Part shown: one piece after another, positions 25,753 to 33,655 of the stretch
Position numbering within the stretch: position 1 is the stretch's first letter
Layout: each line of letters opens with the position of its first letter
Assembly (NCBI RefSeq): GCF_034314165.1
Contig: NZ_JAVIWK010000001.1
Span: forward strand, 2,309,001 to 2,373,000
Direction: 5' to 3'
Source: Pseudomonas sp. Bout1
GTDB lineage: Bacteria; Pseudomonadota; Gammaproteobacteria; Pseudomonadales; Pseudomonadaceae
Length of the DNA: 64,000 nt
The notes under the pieces: generated by a model
Database searches by the model: none
Seen by the model: only the letters and a program-made list of their open reading frames with translations
Told to the model about the DNA's origin: nothing
Made by a program: the position numbers and the translations under genes

Positions 25753-26691
25753 TCAGCGGGCGCGGCCTCCCGGCCAGTCGCCGCTCTGGCACATGCCGTG
25801 GACGACTTCGCGGATCAACTCGCTGATCAGGGTTTTAAGGTGGCTGGCGGCCATCGAGGCGCAGCTGCAAATGCCCAGGGTGCGGGTCAGCTCGGCATCG
25901 GCAATGCGGTGGGCCACCAGGCGCCCGTCTTCGATTTCGCGCATGGCCAGGTTCAGCGGCATGATGGTGTAGCCAATGCCGGCCTCCACCGCGCTTTTGA
26001 GGATGTGCACCGAGTTCACTTCCATGGCGATCTCGCCCGCCGCCAGCCCGCGCTGTTTCACCCCGTGTTCCACCAGGGTGCGGGTGCTGTGGCCATGGGC
26101 CTGGCTGGGGAATACCAGCGGGCGGGCGAGGGCCTGTTGCAGCGTTACCTCGCCGGCCGGCGGCGCGTCGGGGGCGTTGGCGCGGTGGATCAGGTAGAAG
26201 TCTTCTTCGATCAGTGCGTCGAACACCACTTGCGGCGGCAGCTCGCGGGAGGTGAACAGGGCGAGGTCGACGCGGCCATGGATCAGTTGGTCCATGACGT
26301 TGCCGGTGAGTTCTTCGTTGAGGTGGAACGCCACCTGCGGATAACGCGCGGCCACGGCGCGCATCAACGGCATGGCGAGGATGGTGGCGACACTTTGCGG
26401 CAAGGCGACGACGATCGAGCCGCTGACATCGTTGGGGCTGCTGCGCACGGCGGCGCGGGCGTCGGTCAGGTGTTTGAGCATGCCTTGGGCGTATTCGTAG
26501 AAGACCTTGCCGGCCTCGCTGGCCACCACGCCGCTGTGGCTGCGATGGAACAGTTGCACCTCCAGCTCCTGCTCCAGCGCCGACATCTGCTTGCTCAAGG
26601 CCGATTGCGCCACATGCACCTGGCGCGCGGCCTGGGACAGGCTGCCGCAATCGATCACGGCGACAAAGTATTTGATCTGGCGGATTTCCAT
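25753..26691 (-). CDS. LysR-family transcriptional regulator
   Basis: 312 residues. The N-terminal winged helix-turn-helix is typical (YFVAVIDCGSLSQAARQVHV, SALSKQMSALEQELEVQLF), and a periplasmic-binding-like effector domain follows (SGSIVVALPQSVATILAMPL, GRVDLALFT). It resembles the Nac/Cbl-type branch by opening MEIRQIKYFVAV. The start is ATG 26691; the open frame runs on to 27216 inside the upstream dehydrogenase gene and is not coding there. It lies between the hydroxyacid dehydrogenase and the permease and probably controls both. Confidence 0.9.
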   Translation of the reverse strand: MEIRQIKYFVAVIDCGSLSQAARQVHVAQSALSKQMSALEQELEVQLFHRSHSGVVASEAGKVFYEYAQGMLKHLTDARAAVRSSPNDVSGSIVVALPQSVATILAMPLMRAVAARYPQVAFHLNEELTGNVMDQLIHGRVDLALFTSRELPPQVVFDALIEEDFYLIHRANAPDAPPAGEVTLQQALARPLVFPSQAHGHSTRTLVEHGVKQRGLAAGEIAMEVNSVHILKSAVEAGIGYTIMPLNLAMREIEDGRLVAHRIADAELTRTLGICSCASMAASHLKTLISELIREVVHGMCQSGDWPGGRAR

Positions 26692-26735
26692 ATGGGCGCT
26701 TCCTGCAAACCGATGGGGCCGATGAGGGTACCGCG

Positions 26736-28154
26736 CTAACCGGCCGAGTGCCCGCGAGGGAAAATCTTCCCGGGGTTCATCAGTTGTTTCGGGTCCAGGG
26801 CGGCCTTGATCGCTTGCATCACGTCCACGGCGTTTGCCCCGTGTTCCACCGCCATGAAGTGCTGCTTGGTGAGGCCGATACCGTGTTCGCCAGTGCAACT
26901 GCCGCCCATGGCAATGGCGCGCTCGGCCAGGCGATGGGCCACGGCTTCGGCGCGTTCGACTTCGTCCGGGTTGTGCGGGTCTACCAGGATCAGTGCGTGA
27001 AAATTGCCGTCGCCCACATGGCCGAAAATCGGTGCCAGAAAGCCATTTTCGGCGAGGTCGGCGGCGGTGGTTTCGATGCATTCGGCCAGGCGCGAAATCG
27101 GCACCACGGCGTCGGTGGTCAGCGAGCGGCAACCGGGGCGCAGGGCGAGGGCGGCGAAGTACGCATCGTGCCGCGCCTGCCACAAACGGCTGCGGTCTTC
27201 CGGGTGCACGGCCCATTCAAAATCCAGGCCCTGTTGTTCGTCGGCCACCAGGCGCACGGTTTCGATCTGTTCCTTCACGCTGGCCTCGGAGCCATGCAGT
27301 TCAAAGAACAACGACGGCGCCTCGCGCAGTTGGGTTTTGCTGTAGGCGTTGAGGGCTTGCATGGTCAGCGCGTCGAGCAGTTCGATGCGGGCGATGGGCA
27401 CGCCGAGCTGGATGGTTTGAATCACTGCGCGTACGGCGTGGTCCACCGTGGGGAAGCGGCACACCGCCGCCGAAATCGCCTCGGGAATCGGGTGCAGCTT
27501 TACGGTCAGTTCGGCGATGGTTGCCAGGGTGCCGCCGGAGCCCACCAGCAAATGAGTCAAGTCGTAGCCGGCGGAAGATTTGCGGGCCCGGCCGCCGGTA
27601 TGGATCACACGGCCGTCGGCGAGCACGGCGGTCATGCCCATCACGTTTTCGCGCATGGTGCCGTAGCGCACGGCGTTGGTGCCGGAGGCGCGGGTGGCCG
27701 CCATGCCGCCCAGGGACGCATCGGCGCCCGGGTCTATCGGGAAGAACAGCCCGGTGCCGTGCAGGGCGGCATTCAGTTGTTTGCGGGTTACGCCGGGTTG
27801 CACGGTGACGTCCATGTCGTCGACGCGGATCTGCACAATCTGGTCCATGCCCGACACGTCAATGCTGATGCCGCCGTGGGACGCTTGCAGCCAGCCTTCC
27901 AGGGATGTGCCGCTGCCGTAGGCAATCATCGGCACGTCGTGGCGATAACAGGCGGTGCTGATGGCGACGATATCGTCCAGGCTGTTGGCGTAGGCCACGG
28001 CATCCGGCGGCATGGGGTCGAGGGCGGAAATATCACTGCCATGGTGTTCGCGCACACTGGCCGAAGTGGAAAACCGGTTGCCGAGCAACTGGCTCAGTTC
28101 ATCCAGCAGCGATTGTGGCAGCGGCGGGTGTGCAGGGGCGGCAGGAACGGTCAT
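26736..28154 (-). CDS. FAD-binding D-lactate dehydrogenase (cytochrome)-type oxidoreductase
   Basis: 472 residues from ATG 28154, behind AAAGGAGA. The N-terminal PCMH-type FAD domain (about residues 45-222) has YGSGTSLEGWLQASHGGISI and DPGADASLGGMAATRASGTN. The C-terminal FAD-oxidase domain has IFGHVGDGNFHALILVDPHN and CTGEHGIGLTKQHF, with the His and Glu found at the active site of GlcD/Dld enzymes. Family members oxidise D-lactate, D-2-hydroxyglutarate or glycolate and pass electrons to cytochrome c or quinone. There is no separate Fe-S subunit. The adjacent permease suggests catabolism of an imported hydroxyacid. The exact substrate is not determined. Confidence 0.9.
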   Translation of the reverse strand: MTVPAAPAHPPLPQSLLDELSQLLGNRFSTSASVREHHGSDISALDPMPPDAVAYANSLDDIVAISTACYRHDVPMIAYGSGTSLEGWLQASHGGISIDVSGMDQIVQIRVDDMDVTVQPGVTRKQLNAALHGTGLFFPIDPGADASLGGMAATRASGTNAVRYGTMRENVMGMTAVLADGRVIHTGGRARKSSAGYDLTHLLVGSGGTLATIAELTVKLHPIPEAISAAVCRFPTVDHAVRAVIQTIQLGVPIARIELLDALTMQALNAYSKTQLREAPSLFFELHGSEASVKEQIETVRLVADEQQGLDFEWAVHPEDRSRLWQARHDAYFAALALRPGCRSLTTDAVVPISRLAECIETTAADLAENGFLAPIFGHVGDGNFHALILVDPHNPDEVERAEAVAHRLAERAIAMGGSCTGEHGIGLTKQHFMAVEHGANAVDVMQAIKAALDPKQLMNPGKIFPRGHSAG

Positions 28155-28294
28155 CGAGCAGTCTCCTTTTTTTGTGCGCCGCATGAGGGCGGCATTTTGG
28201 GGAGTTAGTGCTTATCTTAGGCAGACGGGGGTCAACACGTGTAGTGCTGATTTCAGAGGGTGCCATCTCTTTTAGAGATAGAGGGAATATCGAA

Positions 28295-29236
28295 TTGGGA
28301 ACTCATACGCTGTGGCCTGCCAACGAACATGAAGTGGCGCAAATGCAGCGCTTCAACCAGAAACTGGCGTGGTTGCCGCGTTTTCGCATCCGCAACCGCG
28401 TGACGCCCCGGGTGATCCAGGCGCTGTTGCGCTCAGGCCAGATGGTGGCCGGCAACAAGTTGCTCAAGCATGGCCTGCAAGCCGAAAGCCGGCACGTGGG
28501 CTCGGTGCCGGTGCGCATCATTCGGCCGAAGGGCAAGGTCAAGGGAGTGGTGTTGGACATCCATGGCGGCGGCTGGGTGATCGGCAATGCGCAGATGAAT
28601 GACGACCTCAACGTTGCCATGGTGAACGCGTGCGACGTGGCGGTGGTGTCGGTGGATTACCGGCTGGCGGTGAATACACCGGTTGTGGGGATTCTGGAAG
28701 ACTGCCTGGCCACGGCGCGCTGGTTGCTCGGGGAGTGTGAGGAGTTTGCCGGCCTGCCGGTGATCGTCGTCGGCGAATCTGCCGGTGGGCACCTGGCGGC
28801 GGCCACATTGCTGGCGCTGAAGCAATGGCCCGAGTTGCTGGCGCGGGTGAGCGGGGCGGTGCTGTATTACGGCGTCTACGATTTGACCGGTACACCGAGC
28901 GTACGCACGGCAGGACGCGAAACGCTGCTGCTGGACGGGCCCGGGATGGTTGAGGCGTTGCGCCTGCTGACGCCGGGGTTGAGTGATGAGCAGCGCAGGG
29001 AACCGGCGTTGTCACCGCTGTACGGCGACCTTGCCGGGCTGCCGCCGGCGCTGATGTTTGTGGGGGAGCTGGACCCGTTGCTCGACGACACGATACAGAT
29101 GGCCGAGCGATGGGCTGGGTCCGAGGTGTTTCTGCTCCCGCAGGCCGCCCATGGGTTTATTCATTTTCCGACGGCGATGTCCAGCCGCGTGCTTGCTTAT
29201 AGCCGCGAGTGGATAACGGCTCGAGTCGAGGTTTAG
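28295..29236 (+). CDS. Alpha/beta hydrolase, hormone-sensitive-lipase-type esterase
   Basis: About 313 residues if translation starts at TTG 28295, behind GAGGG (28281-28285); the resulting opening GTHTLWPANEHEVAQMQRF fits the family. A GTG at 28208 would add 29 residues. Hallmarks are the oxyanion-hole motif DIHGGGWVIGN and the nucleophile elbow VGESAGGHLAAATL, with catalytic Ser in GESAGG. The acid is in LMFVGELDPLLDDTIQMAE and the His in PQAAHGFIHFP. It is a cytoplasmic lipase/esterase of the HSL (family IV) type. The physiological ester is unknown. It is divergent from the dehydrogenase gene and overlaps the convergent lipoprotein gene by 4 bp. Confidence 0.85.
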   Translation: MGTHTLWPANEHEVAQMQRFNQKLAWLPRFRIRNRVTPRVIQALLRSGQMVAGNKLLKHGLQAESRHVGSVPVRIIRPKGKVKGVVLDIHGGGWVIGNAQMNDDLNVAMVNACDVAVVSVDYRLAVNTPVVGILEDCLATARWLLGECEEFAGLPVIVVGESAGGHLAAATLLALKQWPELLARVSGAVLYYGVYDLTGTPSVRTAGRETLLLDGPGMVEALRLLTPGLSDEQRREPALSPLYGDLAGLPPALMFVGELDPLLDDTIQMAERWAGSEVFLLPQAAHGFIHFPTAMSSRVLAYSREWITARVEV

Positions 29237-29796
29237 ATCGGGGAAACCGAGGGGCACACCTTTGCCGGGGCGCTTTTAACAAGCCCGCGGCTGACTTCTC
29301 CTGTGGCTCCATTCTTGACGACCTTATAAATGGCGATCGTGCAGTACTCTGAGGCTGCCTCATAGTCAGCGCCGGCTTCAGGCACAAAGTAAGTGCTGTA
29401 GAGGCACTGATGTCTTCCGTCAGCACCTGAGTACACCACCGTCAGCGGCGTGTTCGGTTGCACATACACTTCGGAGCTGTTTTTTACACCCTCGCCACCG
29501 GGGATGCCCAGGCGTTTGTCATTGAAGGTTTTATCATTCAACGGGGCTAGGCTCCTTGAGTTGACCGAGCCGGCCCCCGGCAAATCCCAGTTGATGCAGG
29601 TGCTGCCGGGTACCAGCCGCACGACCTGATCAGTGATCACCCTAAGTCTGCTGGTGGTCGGGTTTTGCGGCTCGTGATACGCGGTGGTAAAGGATTTGAG
29701 GGCGCCCATGGTAGAGCACCCGCAAAACAGTGGCAGGGCTAAAAGGGCCAGGAATCTAACGGCTTTCAATCGACTCGCTCCATGCTGAGTGTTCAT
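29233..29796 (-). CDS. Lipoprotein of unknown function
   Basis: 187 residues from ATG 29796 (MNTQHGASRLKAV). The signal peptide (FLALLALPLFCG) ends in lipobox LFCG-Cys, so lipidation at that Cys is expected. The mature part has four or more cysteines (STCINWDLPGAGS, GRHQCLYSTYF, EYCTIAIYK) that could form disulfides in the periplasm. No family was recognised. Its stop overlaps the esterase stop by 4 bp. Confidence 0.7.
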   Translation of the reverse strand: MNTQHGASRLKAVRFLALLALPLFCGCSTMGALKSFTTAYHEPQNPTTSRLRVITDQVVRLVPGSTCINWDLPGAGSVNSRSLAPLNDKTFNDKRLGIPGGEGVKNSSEVYVQPNTPLTVVYSGADGRHQCLYSTYFVPEAGADYEAASEYCTIAIYKVVKNGATGEVSRGLVKSAPAKVCPSVSPI

Positions 29797-29877
29797 TGGT
29801 TTCTCTGGGCGATCCTTGCAAGCAAGTGCGGCCCGAAGGAAAATCATCCGGTTTATATAACAAGGTCACAGGGAACA

Positions 29878-30261
29878 GTGAAAGCAAAAATAGTATTCAT
29901 CGCTTCGTTGGGGATGTTGGCGCTCGTTCAAACATCACTGTCTTTTGCGGAAAATGTGAACGGCAAAAACATTTATCTGCAGCGATGCGCCATGTGCCAC
30001 GGCGCGGATATCAAAGGGACGGGACCCTTGGCGAATAAAAGCAATCCGCCTACGCCTGACCTGATAACGGCCAGTTTCAAGAAACGCCTGAATGATTATC
30101 CGGGCGTTATTGTGTCATCCATCATCCTTCGTCCAAATGGCGACCTGATTCCAAGAACGTTGCGGGAGAACGGTGTAAAGCTGTCACCGTTCACCTGGAA
30201 GGTTCAGGACTTTCGCGATTTGAACGAGTACATGAGTGGAGTGATTTCAAAAAGCCGATGA
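29878..30261 (+). CDS. Small periplasmic c-type cytochrome
   Basis: 127 residues from GTG 29878, behind AGGGAA. The signal peptide is KAKIVFIASLGMLALVQTSL-like. One haem c site YLQRCAMCHGADIKGTG is present at residues 36-52, followed by the cytochrome c helix pattern and DFRDLNEYMSGVI at the end. The conserved Met ligand is unclear. It may be a mono-haem electron carrier of the cytochrome c class I type. It is divergent from the lipoprotein gene; the two reading frames overlap only if the wrong upstream start (29782) is taken. Confidence 0.78.
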   Translation: MKAKIVFIASLGMLALVQTSLSFAENVNGKNIYLQRCAMCHGADIKGTGPLANKSNPPTPDLITASFKKRLNDYPGVIVSSIILRPNGDLIPRTLRENGVKLSPFTWKVQDFRDLNEYMSGVISKSR

Positions 30262-30331
30262 TGTTGAGAGGAAAGTCTCGCGGCAGGTGTTGGGGCTCTC
30301 CAAGGCTTTTCGCGAGGGCGGGCCTTCCCCT

Positions 30332-30429
30332 GTAGGAGCCGGCTTGCCGGCGAAAAATCCGAGAGCGCTGCGTTCATCCAGCGTACCAGCGTCATCGTTG
30401 GCGACCATCGCCGGCGAGCCGGCTCCTAC
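30332..30429. repeat. Inverted REP pair
   Basis: TGTAGGAGCCGGCTTGCCGG at the left and its inverse CCGGCGAGCCGGCTCCTAC at the right form a hairpin of about 20 bp arms around 60 bp. This is a typical paired REP of fluorescent pseudomonads, lying between two convergent genes. Confidence 0.85.
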
Positions 30430-30866
30430 TTGCGCACCAGAAACTCGGCCAGGTCCTTGACCGCGTCCTCTGCCAGCAAGCCCACCTCCACGGTAATCCC
30501 CGCGTCCTGCAGCATTTTTATGCCCGCTCCCGAGTTACGCGGGTCGGGATCCAGCATCGCAACAAACACTTTCTCGACACCGCTGTTGATCAAGGCCAGC
30601 GCACAGGACGGCGTGCGGCCGTGAAAGGAGCAGGGCTCCAACGTCACGAATGCACTTACCCCGGAGCAATCACCGGACACGTTGCCCAGCGCCATTGCCT
30701 CCGCGTGATGCAGCCCCGGCGGTTGTGTATAGCCTTGGCTGATCACCGCGTTACCCCTCACCAACACGCAACCCACTGGTGGGTTTGGCAGGCACTTGGG
30801 CAGCGCCAGGCGGCCCTGGGCGAGGGCGAGGCGCATGAAGTCGGCATTGGAGGATGGGGTGGGCAT
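30426..30866 (-). CDS. Zinc-dependent nucleoside/pterin-type deaminase (RibD deaminase-domain-like), standalone
   Basis: 146 residues. The CDA fold is complete: the zinc motif HHAEAMAL (His and Glu) and VTLEPCSFHGRTPSCALAL (PCxxxGRTPxC, two Cys ligands). The second pattern with GRTPSC is that of RibD, the riboflavin deaminase, and the N-terminal PNPPVGCVLVRGNAVISQG also matches. RibD is normally about 370 residues with a C-terminal reductase. Here only the deaminase part exists and ends with an ordinary helix. It could be a dedicated deaminase that replaces the domain or has another substrate. The stop lies against a REP pair. Confidence 0.8.
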   Translation of the reverse strand: MPTPSSNADFMRLALAQGRLALPKCLPNPPVGCVLVRGNAVISQGYTQPPGLHHAEAMALGNVSGDCSGVSAFVTLEPCSFHGRTPSCALALINSGVEKVFVAMLDPDPRNSGAGIKMLQDAGITVEVGLLAEDAVKDLAEFLVRK

Positions 30867-30892
30867 GTCTTCGTGATCCTGTTAGTCGTGCC

Positions 30893-32104
30893 TTAGCACC
30901 CGCTCAACGCCACCTGCGGACGCTCGCCCGCAAAGAAAAACGGCCGCAACCGCACACCCACGCTGTTACCGATAAACGCCGCCACCAACCATACCCAGCC
31001 ATGCAGGCTGCCCGACGCAATCCCGCTAAAATACGCGCCGATATTGCAGCCGTACGCCAGTCGCGAGCCGTAACCCAACAGCAAGCCACCGATCACCGCG
31101 GCGAACAGCGAGCGTGCCGGAATCTTCAGGCTTGGGGCAAAACGTCCTGCGAGGCCCGCCGCCAACAGCGCACCCAGGATGATGCCGATGTCCATCACGC
31201 TGGTGACGTCTTCCCACACCGGCGCTGCCAATGCTTTGGCATTGCCCGGCATCTGCCAGAACACCCAGCTGCCCACGTCCACACCCAACCCGCTGGCGAC
31301 CTTGGCGCCCCACAGCGCGAACGCCGAAGTAATGCCCCACGGCCGCCCGGCCAGTGCCAGGGTGGCGTAGTTGAGCAGGGCCAAGCCAATCGCGCCCCAC
31401 ACCAATGGCCATGGCCCACGTAGGAAACGGCGCAGGCCCTGGTGTTCGCTGGTCACGCCGGCTTCGAGTTGCCCGTGACGGCCTTTTTCGAGGCGCACGG
31501 TGACTGCCGCGATGATCGCGAACACCGCCAGGCTCAACAGCAAGGCCGGTACTACGCCGAAGCTTTTGACGATGGACACCGCCGGGAACGACGGCAACGA
31601 GAACCACCAGTCGACGTGGTGGGTGGCAATCAACGAACCACAGATAAAGAAGAACAGCGTCACCAGCATGCGCGCGTTACCGCCGCCCACAGTGAACAGG
31701 GTGCCAGACGCACAACCGCCGCCCAGTTGCATGCCGATGCCGAAGATAAATGCCCCGAACACCACCGAAACCCCGGCCGGCGCCACCAGCCCGACCACGG
31801 GTTGGCCGAACAACGTGCCGGCCCCCAGCGCAGGGAAGAACAGCACCACGGCAATCGCCAGCATCACCATCTGCGCGCGCAAACCCGCGCCACGCCGGTC
31901 GGTGATGAACACCCGCCAGGCCGAGGTAAAGCCGAAAGCGGCGTGGTACAGCGTGAGGCCCAGCGCGGCGCCGACCACCAGCAACAGCACCTGGCGCGAG
32001 CCCACGCTGTTTTGCAGGAAGGCGGCGCCCAGCACCAGGATGGCGAATGCCAGCAGTGGCGCGACCGGCTTGCGCGCAGGGGTTGTGGAGAGGGAAAGGC
32101 TCAT
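30893..32104 (-). CDS. YeeE/YedE (TsuA-type) sulfur transporter
   Basis: 403 residues, about ten to twelve hydrophobic segments. Two conserved Cys motifs mark the TsuA family: QLGGGCASGTLFTVGGGNAR in the first half and YGSRLAYGCNIGAYFSGIAS in the second. These Cys residues line the pore through which thiosulfate moves in characterised members. Helices such as LLAFAILVLGAAFLQN and GSLHGWVWLVAAFIGNSVGV complete the repeat. The start is ATG 32104 (MSLSLSTTPARKP). No TusA partner is next to it. The substrate is thiosulfate or a related sulfur compound. Confidence 0.88.
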   Translation of the reverse strand: MSLSLSTTPARKPVAPLLAFAILVLGAAFLQNSVGSRQVLLLVVGAALGLTLYHAAFGFTSAWRVFITDRRGAGLRAQMVMLAIAVVLFFPALGAGTLFGQPVVGLVAPAGVSVVFGAFIFGIGMQLGGGCASGTLFTVGGGNARMLVTLFFFICGSLIATHHVDWWFSLPSFPAVSIVKSFGVVPALLLSLAVFAIIAAVTVRLEKGRHGQLEAGVTSEHQGLRRFLRGPWPLVWGAIGLALLNYATLALAGRPWGITSAFALWGAKVASGLGVDVGSWVFWQMPGNAKALAAPVWEDVTSVMDIGIILGALLAAGLAGRFAPSLKIPARSLFAAVIGGLLLGYGSRLAYGCNIGAYFSGIASGSLHGWVWLVAAFIGNSVGVRLRPFFFAGERPQVALSGC

Positions 32105-32196
32105 CGGGTATCTCGGTTCGTGTGGGTTAAATGCGAGGCGCCGAGTATAAACCCGGCGCTCTCCCACTGGCGCCTCGAATCCTCCAATGAAGAGCA

Positions 32197-32853
32197 TCAG
32201 CCCAGGCGTACGGACAACTCGACGTCGTCGCCAATCGGCACCGACAGGTAGCCGTTTGCCGGCGAGCGCACACGGGCCAGGTAGTCGGGGCAGTAGTCGG
32301 TGTTGTCGGCGACGATCAACGCGCCGGGCTTGAGGCGGCTTTCCACCAGGTTCAGTACATCGCCATACAAGGCTTTGGCGCCGTCGAGCAGCAGCAGGTC
32401 GACGCTGTCGGGCAGGCCGCAGGCCAGGGTGACCAGGGCATCGCCATGGCGGATATCGACGAGGTCGCTCACGCCGCCTTGCTCCAGGTGTTGGCGCGCC
32501 AGGGCGATCTTCGAAGGCTCGAACTCACTGGTGATCAGCGCGCCGCCGCCGTTGTCCCGCAGGGCGGCCGCCAGGTGCAGGGTGGACAGGCCGAACGAGG
32601 TGCCGAACTCGACAATGGCCCGGGCTTTTGCGCTGCGTGCCAGCATGTACAGCAGGGTGCCGGTGTCGCGGGAGACTGGCAGCCACAGGTCTTTCAGCAG
32701 ACCGTAGAGTTCCAGGTAGTCGGTTTTGCTGCGCATCAGGCGATCGCGTTCTTCAGGTGTCACAGTATTGAGGATGGGGCTGGTGACGGCATTCGCCTGT
32801 GCGTACAGCCGTTCAATCAGGGCCGCCATCGGGGCCGAGGTAAGCGTATTCAT
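32197..32853 (-). CDS. SAM-dependent O-methyltransferase, class I
   Basis: 218 residues from ATG 32853. The SAM-binding motif is AIVEFGTSFGLSTLHLAAAL, and the acid VDIRHGDALVTL and DSVDLLLLDGAKALY provide the metal-coordinating Asp pattern of the caffeoyl-CoA O-methyltransferase family. A C-terminal ALIVADNTDYCPDYLARV follows. The natural substrate is unknown; a catechol-like phenol is possible. It is divergent from a TetR regulator with strong palindromes between them, which predicts repression by that regulator. Confidence 0.85.
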   Translation of the reverse strand: MNTLTSAPMAALIERLYAQANAVTSPILNTVTPEERDRLMRSKTDYLELYGLLKDLWLPVSRDTGTLLYMLARSAKARAIVEFGTSFGLSTLHLAAALRDNGGGALITSEFEPSKIALARQHLEQGGVSDLVDIRHGDALVTLACGLPDSVDLLLLDGAKALYGDVLNLVESRLKPGALIVADNTDYCPDYLARVRSPANGYLSVPIGDDVELSVRLG

Positions 32854-32900
32854 GGGGATGTCCTGTTGCAGGTTGAGCACCGTGAGGCGCCGGGCTAGTA

Positions 32901-32945
32901 TGCGAATGATTCGTCGCATTTAAAGTATGCGAACAATTCGTCACA
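32901..32945. promoter_or_regulatory. Two tandem TetR-type operator palindromes
   Basis: TGCGAATGATTCGTCGCA (32901-32918) is followed 27 bp later, start to start, by TGCGAACAATTCGTCACA (32928-32945). Both have TGCGA/TCGCA-type arms around an 8-bp centre, and a third, weaker TTCGCATTCGAA-like element lies at about 32953-32963. They sit between the divergent methyltransferase and TetR genes, where a self- and target-repressor would bind. Confidence 0.7.
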
Positions 32946-32982
32946 TTCGCTATTCGCATTCGAACCGCAGCAGGCATGCCCC

Positions 32983-33621
32983 ATGACCGACCGCCAGACC
33001 TCGCAGATTTCCTCACGCAAAGAGCCCAAACAGGCGCGATCCACCGAGTTGGTGTCGGCCATTCTCGAAGCGGCTATTCAGGTTTTGGCCAAGGAAGGCG
33101 CCAGCCGTTTCACCACCGCCCGGGTCGCGCAAAGGGCCGGCGTGAGTGTGGGCTCGGTGTACCAATACTTCCCCAACAAGGCGGCCATCCTGTTCCGGCT
33201 GCAGACGGATGAATGGCAGCAAACCTCGCAAATGCTCAGTCGGATCCTGGAGGACGTGAGCCGTCCGCCTCTTGAGCGACTGCGCACCCTGGTGCATGCG
33301 TTTATTCGTTCGGAGTGTGAGGAGGCGCAGATGCGGGTCGCCCTGAGCGACGCGGCACCGCTGTACCGTGACGCGCCTGAAGCCCATGAGGTGCGGGCGG
33401 GAGGGCAACAGATCTTCCAGACGTTCATGCTCGAATTGGTGCCGCAGGTGCCTGACGCCGCTCGCGCCCTGGCGTGCGACTTGATCGTCACCACCTTCAG
33501 TTCGGTGGGCAAGGAGTTCTCGGGAAGCCCGCGCACCGAGGCGCAAATTACCGCCTACGCGGACGCGATGGCGGATATGTTCAGCGCTTACGTGAGAGTG
33601 CTGAACCAAACAGCACGATGA
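32983..33621 (+). CDS. TetR-family transcriptional regulator
   Basis: 212 residues. The N-terminal helix-turn-helix is canonical: STELVSAILEAAIQVLAKEG followed by FTTARVAQRAGVSVGSVYQY and FPNKAAILF. The C-terminal ligand domain is helical (LERLRTLVHAFIRSECEEAQ). It is divergent from the O-methyltransferase gene and flanked by two palindromes (32901-32945), so it likely represses that gene and itself. The stop is convergent with the aldehyde dehydrogenase gene. Confidence 0.93.
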   Translation: MTDRQTSQISSRKEPKQARSTELVSAILEAAIQVLAKEGASRFTTARVAQRAGVSVGSVYQYFPNKAAILFRLQTDEWQQTSQMLSRILEDVSRPPLERLRTLVHAFIRSECEEAQMRVALSDAAPLYRDAPEAHEVRAGGQQIFQTFMLELVPQVPDAARALACDLIVTTFSSVGKEFSGSPRTEAQITAYADAMADMFSAYVRVLNQTAR

Positions 33622-33655
33622 CCCGCAGGGCGGGCCATCGTTTGAAGCGCTTGCC

